IMG/VR virus record: IMGVR_UViG_3300021594_000641
Coordinates: 124,001-188,000 of that record
Reading direction: 5' to 3' (one strand)
From: a virus
Length of the DNA stretch: 64,000 nt
Part shown: piece after piece, positions 62,073 to 64,000 of the stretch
Layout: every line of letters starts with the position of its first letter
Position numbering within the stretch: the first letter of the stretch is position 1
The notes under the pieces: generated by a model
Seen by the model: the letters and a program-made list of their open reading frames with translations, nothing else
Database searches by the model: none
What the model was told of the DNA's origin: nothing
Made by a program: the position numbers and the translations under genes

Positions 62073-62519
62073 TCAAGTTAAATCTAAAACGTCATCGTCT
62101 GTGTCACTCTGATCGTCTTCATCTTGTTTTGATGAAAACATCCTTCCTCCCAGTCCTTCTTTTCTTTTTCTATTTTTACAAAATTTAAGAAGCAAGTCCT
62201 CAGCGTCTTCGGTGCTCTTAAACTCCATAAGAGTAAAAGTAACAGAAGAGTCAGAAATAGCTTTAGCATAAGGCTCTGTAAGAGGGTCGCAACGTCCTAG
62301 CTGCCACCTAGACGTGAATATCTCTAAAACGTCAATCGCCTCTTCATAAGAGTAAGAAGCGTCGTCCAAAGGGAAGGACTTTAATTTTATATATTGGAAA
62401 ACAGGTTTATCGTCATTTACGCGCTGATAGCTGACAGGCAAATCTTGGTCAGAGGGTAAATAGGGTATGTGAGGAACTACTACTTTGAACCTTACGCCTT
62501 CTTCTTTTATTTTTGGCAT
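62073..62519 (-). CDS. Hypothetical protein with acidic tail (148 aa)
   Basis: 148 residues: an alpha/beta core (VRFKVVVPHIPYLPSDQDLP, YEEAIDVLEIFTSRWQLGRC, SSVTFTLMEFKSTEDAEDLL) and a Lys/Arg region (LLKFCKNRKRKEG) followed by an acidic end (DEDDQSDTDDDVLD). The acidic tail recalls proteins that dock to basic surfaces, such as SSB tails, but no family is recognised. The gene lies below a terminator. Confidence 0.55.
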   Translation of the reverse strand: MPKIKEEGVRFKVVVPHIPYLPSDQDLPVSYQRVNDDKPVFQYIKLKSFPLDDASYSYEEAIDVLEIFTSRWQLGRCDPLTEPYAKAISDSSVTFTLMEFKSTEDAEDLLLKFCKNRKRKEGLGGRMFSSKQDEDDQSDTDDDVLDLT

Positions 62520-62564
62520 GTTTAACCTCTATGCGCGCATATCTCAATAATAAAAATAATACAC

Positions 62565-62600
62565 GCGTTTGGCGTGCTTGCAACACGCCAAACGCAAAAA
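62565..62600 (-). terminator. Terminator-like hairpin
   Basis: A 12-bp perfect stem (GCGTTTGGCGTG / CACGCCAAACGC) with a 7-nt loop, 5 bases below the 256-residue gene. The minus transcript continues GTGTATTATTTTTATT, a mixed U-rich run. Confidence 0.6.
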
Positions 62601-63371
62601 TCACAAGTAAAAAGAACCAAAAGTAAAAAAGTACTTTGACTTCTTAGGCCTATGTCTTATGAGGTCAGACATAAACTTTGAAGAGTAAGCTGGAGAAAGG
62701 CAACCGTAAGGATAAGATATTTGCGATGCTACCTTAACAAATGCGGATCTACCTTTAAAAACAAGTTTGTTACTATAACTAAAATCAATTGCTTTGCTGG
62801 TGTGCAGAACTATTTTAGTTACAACAAACGCTTTGTTTTCTGACGGAAAAGCGTAACACAAGCACGCTCCGCCCTCTATGCCAACCCTCCTTTTCAGTCT
62901 AGATACTGCCTTATTGGCTTCGGCGGTTTTCAGAGACAGTAGCTCTGAAGCCTCCTTGCCATTACATGAAGTCTCAAATCTTTCCGTAATTACATAAAAT
63001 AAACTTTCTGGATTAAGAGCAGCTGCTCTCTTGGCTTTACGATATATCTTTTGGGTATACCTTCTAGACCAACACCATGGACACATAAAACTAAGTTTAC
63101 AACTTTTAGGGCTATAGCTTCCAGAGGAGAAAGAACCAACACTAGGAGGGCAGTTTCTAAGATATTGCATTCTAGATTCAACACCCATTCCCAAAATGGT
63201 TTTGTCTATTCTCCTAAGGTCTTCTAGCTTAAGCCGCCAAAACCTTACAAACTTTTTTGTTTTGTTTTTTATTTTTTCAAAGTCAAAAACGCTAAGTCTA
63301 AAAAGGCTCTGGATCAAACACCTGGTAAGCCTAGTCTTGTTGAGACTAGTTATTTTAAAACGTACGTCCAT
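62601..63371 (-). CDS. Unknown basic Cys-containing protein (256 aa)
   Basis: 256 residues, basic: MDVRFKITSLNKTRLTRCLI, KNKTKKFVRFWRLKLEDLRR, then a CKLSFMCPWCWSRRYTQKIY segment with CPWC near ~95. A zinc or rep-like motif is possible (some plasmid Rep proteins have CPxC-type segments), but it is not enough to assign. The start overlaps the upstream stop (TAATG). No family is recognised. Confidence 0.5.
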   Translation of the reverse strand: MDVRFKITSLNKTRLTRCLIQSLFRLSVFDFEKIKNKTKKFVRFWRLKLEDLRRIDKTILGMGVESRMQYLRNCPPSVGSFSSGSYSPKSCKLSFMCPWCWSRRYTQKIYRKAKRAAALNPESLFYVITERFETSCNGKEASELLSLKTAEANKAVSRLKRRVGIEGGACLCYAFPSENKAFVVTKIVLHTSKAIDFSYSNKLVFKGRSAFVKVASQISYPYGCLSPAYSSKFMSDLIRHRPKKSKYFFTFGSFYL

Positions 63372-63652
63372 TACCAGGTATTAGCCGTTAAGTCTTCTAA
63401 GTCATATTTATCAATCATAAAACTTACAGCCTCGCTTGGAGTCATCTTACAATTAAAGTACTTCATTGATACCTCGACGTCACCACAAGCGTCATTCCAA
63501 TCTATTCCGCATCTTTTTTTTAACTCTGCATCAAATTTTTTAAACCAAGATTCGTAAGTATCTGCGGCGACCACGCGACTGCTCCATTGAAAAAAAGTAA
63601 CTAAAATAACAGTCATAACAAAAGAAGCAACAGAAAGCAGTAATACTCGCAT
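63371..63652 (-). CDS. Small exported protein (93 aa)
   Basis: 93 residues. N-terminal signal-like segment MRVLLLSVASFVMTVILVTF with VVAA near a possible cleavage site before DTYESW. The mature part has three Cys (KKRCGIDWNDACGDVEV, YFNCKM), possibly one disulfide, and an acidic end. It may act in the periplasm or inner membrane, for example as an exclusion or spanin-like factor, but no family is recognised. AAGGTG precedes the ATG, below an AT-rich upstream stretch. Confidence 0.6.
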   Translation of the reverse strand: MRVLLLSVASFVMTVILVTFFQWSSRVVAADTYESWFKKFDAELKKRCGIDWNDACGDVEVSMKYFNCKMTPSEAVSFMIDKYDLEDLTANTW

Positions 63653-63721
63653 GTTACACCTTGTTGTATGCTGTTTTTAAATACAATATTTAATTTTTTA
63701 ATAAAACAAACGGATAAGCTC

Positions 63722-63970
63722 TCACTTGTTAAACCAGCACTTTCCGCAACCGTTGCATCGCGCTAGCCCGTCTACGTCGTCGTCTTCAAATACTTCAGAC
63801 GTGGAGCAGTAAGGACAGGTGTCGTCAAACTCAACGGCACTTTGCGCTGAAATAGCTTCTTGATCAGAAATCATTTTTCCTACGGCTTTTAAAATAGTGG
63901 TTAAGGCGTTTATTTTTTCTTTTAAATGTTGGTTTTCTTTTTCCAATTCCTCTATCCGCGCATCAATCAT
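63722..63970 (-). CDS. Coiled-coil zinc-ribbon protein (82 aa)
   Basis: 82 residues. Residues ~3-40 form a coiled coil (ARIEELEKENQHLKEKINAL), then DDTCPYCSTSEVFEDDD and DGLARCNGCGKCWFNK: CPYC and CNGC make a zinc ribbon. AGAGGAG precedes the ATG. Such proteins often act as transcription or translation accessory factors, but no family is recognised. Confidence 0.7.
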   Translation of the reverse strand: MIDARIEELEKENQHLKEKINALTTILKAVGKMISDQEAISAQSAVEFDDTCPYCSTSEVFEDDDVDGLARCNGCGKCWFNK

Positions 63971-64000
63971 GCTGTTACTCCTCTTTGTTTGAATCCGGCC

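Noticed and set aside
62531-62540. ATGCGCGCAT palindrome
   Set aside because: A short isolated palindrome, no other support.

Overview
The window is a contiguous piece of a large tailed dsDNA bacteriophage genome. The reasons are a portal protein, very long collagen-like and lectin-like fibre genes, a complete phage replication and recombination module, nucleotide-metabolism genes and HNH endonucleases. Genes are packed tightly, with ATGA and TGATG overlaps. Almost everything lies on the minus strand; only csrA and a sulfotransferase-like gene (59606..60424) are on the plus strand. GC content by eye is a little over 40 percent. I see no tRNA, CRISPR array, terminase or major capsid gene. The host is probably Gram-negative, because the phage carries a full-length HldE (ADP-heptose synthesis) and a CsrA. 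That is inference.

Layout by coordinate; minus-strand transcription runs from high to low. (1) 1..2832: glycosyltransferases, an inserted HNH gene and two membrane microproteins. (2) 2843..20713: virion fibre block with LamG-like lectin proteins, poly-Thr linkers, three giant collagen-like (Gly-X-Thr) fibre genes and a YkgJ-like Cys-cluster protein. (3) 20785..26387: small structural candidates, a 1344-residue virion-protein candidate and an HNH protein, behind a sigma70-like promoter. (4) 26493..29652: three glycosyltransferases and a methyltransferase, one pair sharing a long dual-coding overlap. (5) 29785..34393: small proteins, the portal, and a GC-rich gene closed by a strong terminator. 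(6) 34386..46575: unknown genes, acyl carrier protein, RuvC-like resolvase, DnaQ-like exonuclease, ThyX, a Lys/Ala-rich protein, a GT-A protein, DUF1016-like and DUF932-like proteins and a RecA-like recombinase. (7) 46639..59536: dCTP deaminase, UDG-PolA fusion, primase, DnaB-like helicase, UvsW-like helicase and an SbcC/SbcD (gp46/gp47) pair. (8) 59606..63970: csrA, sulfotransferase-like gene, hldE and small zinc or secreted proteins.

Two themes stand out. The first is a possible virion-glycosylation system. Six glycosyltransferases and an ADP-heptose synthase share the genome with Thr-rich collagen-like repeats and mucin-like poly-Thr linkers, which are plausible O-glycosylation acceptors. 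The second is unusual genetic economy and control. There is a prfB-like +1 frameshift candidate in the largest fibre, a 431-nt overprinted methyltransferase/glycosyltransferase pair, and a leader ahead of the RecA-like gene in which one segment can pair with two upstream partners or with the gene's own Shine-Dalgarno (SD). Both the RecA-like and the DnaB-like proteins have Cys where the last Walker A glycine should be.

Starts were moved from the longest ORF wherever an SD and neighbour spacing favoured an internal ATG. All family assignments come from motif reading without a database search.
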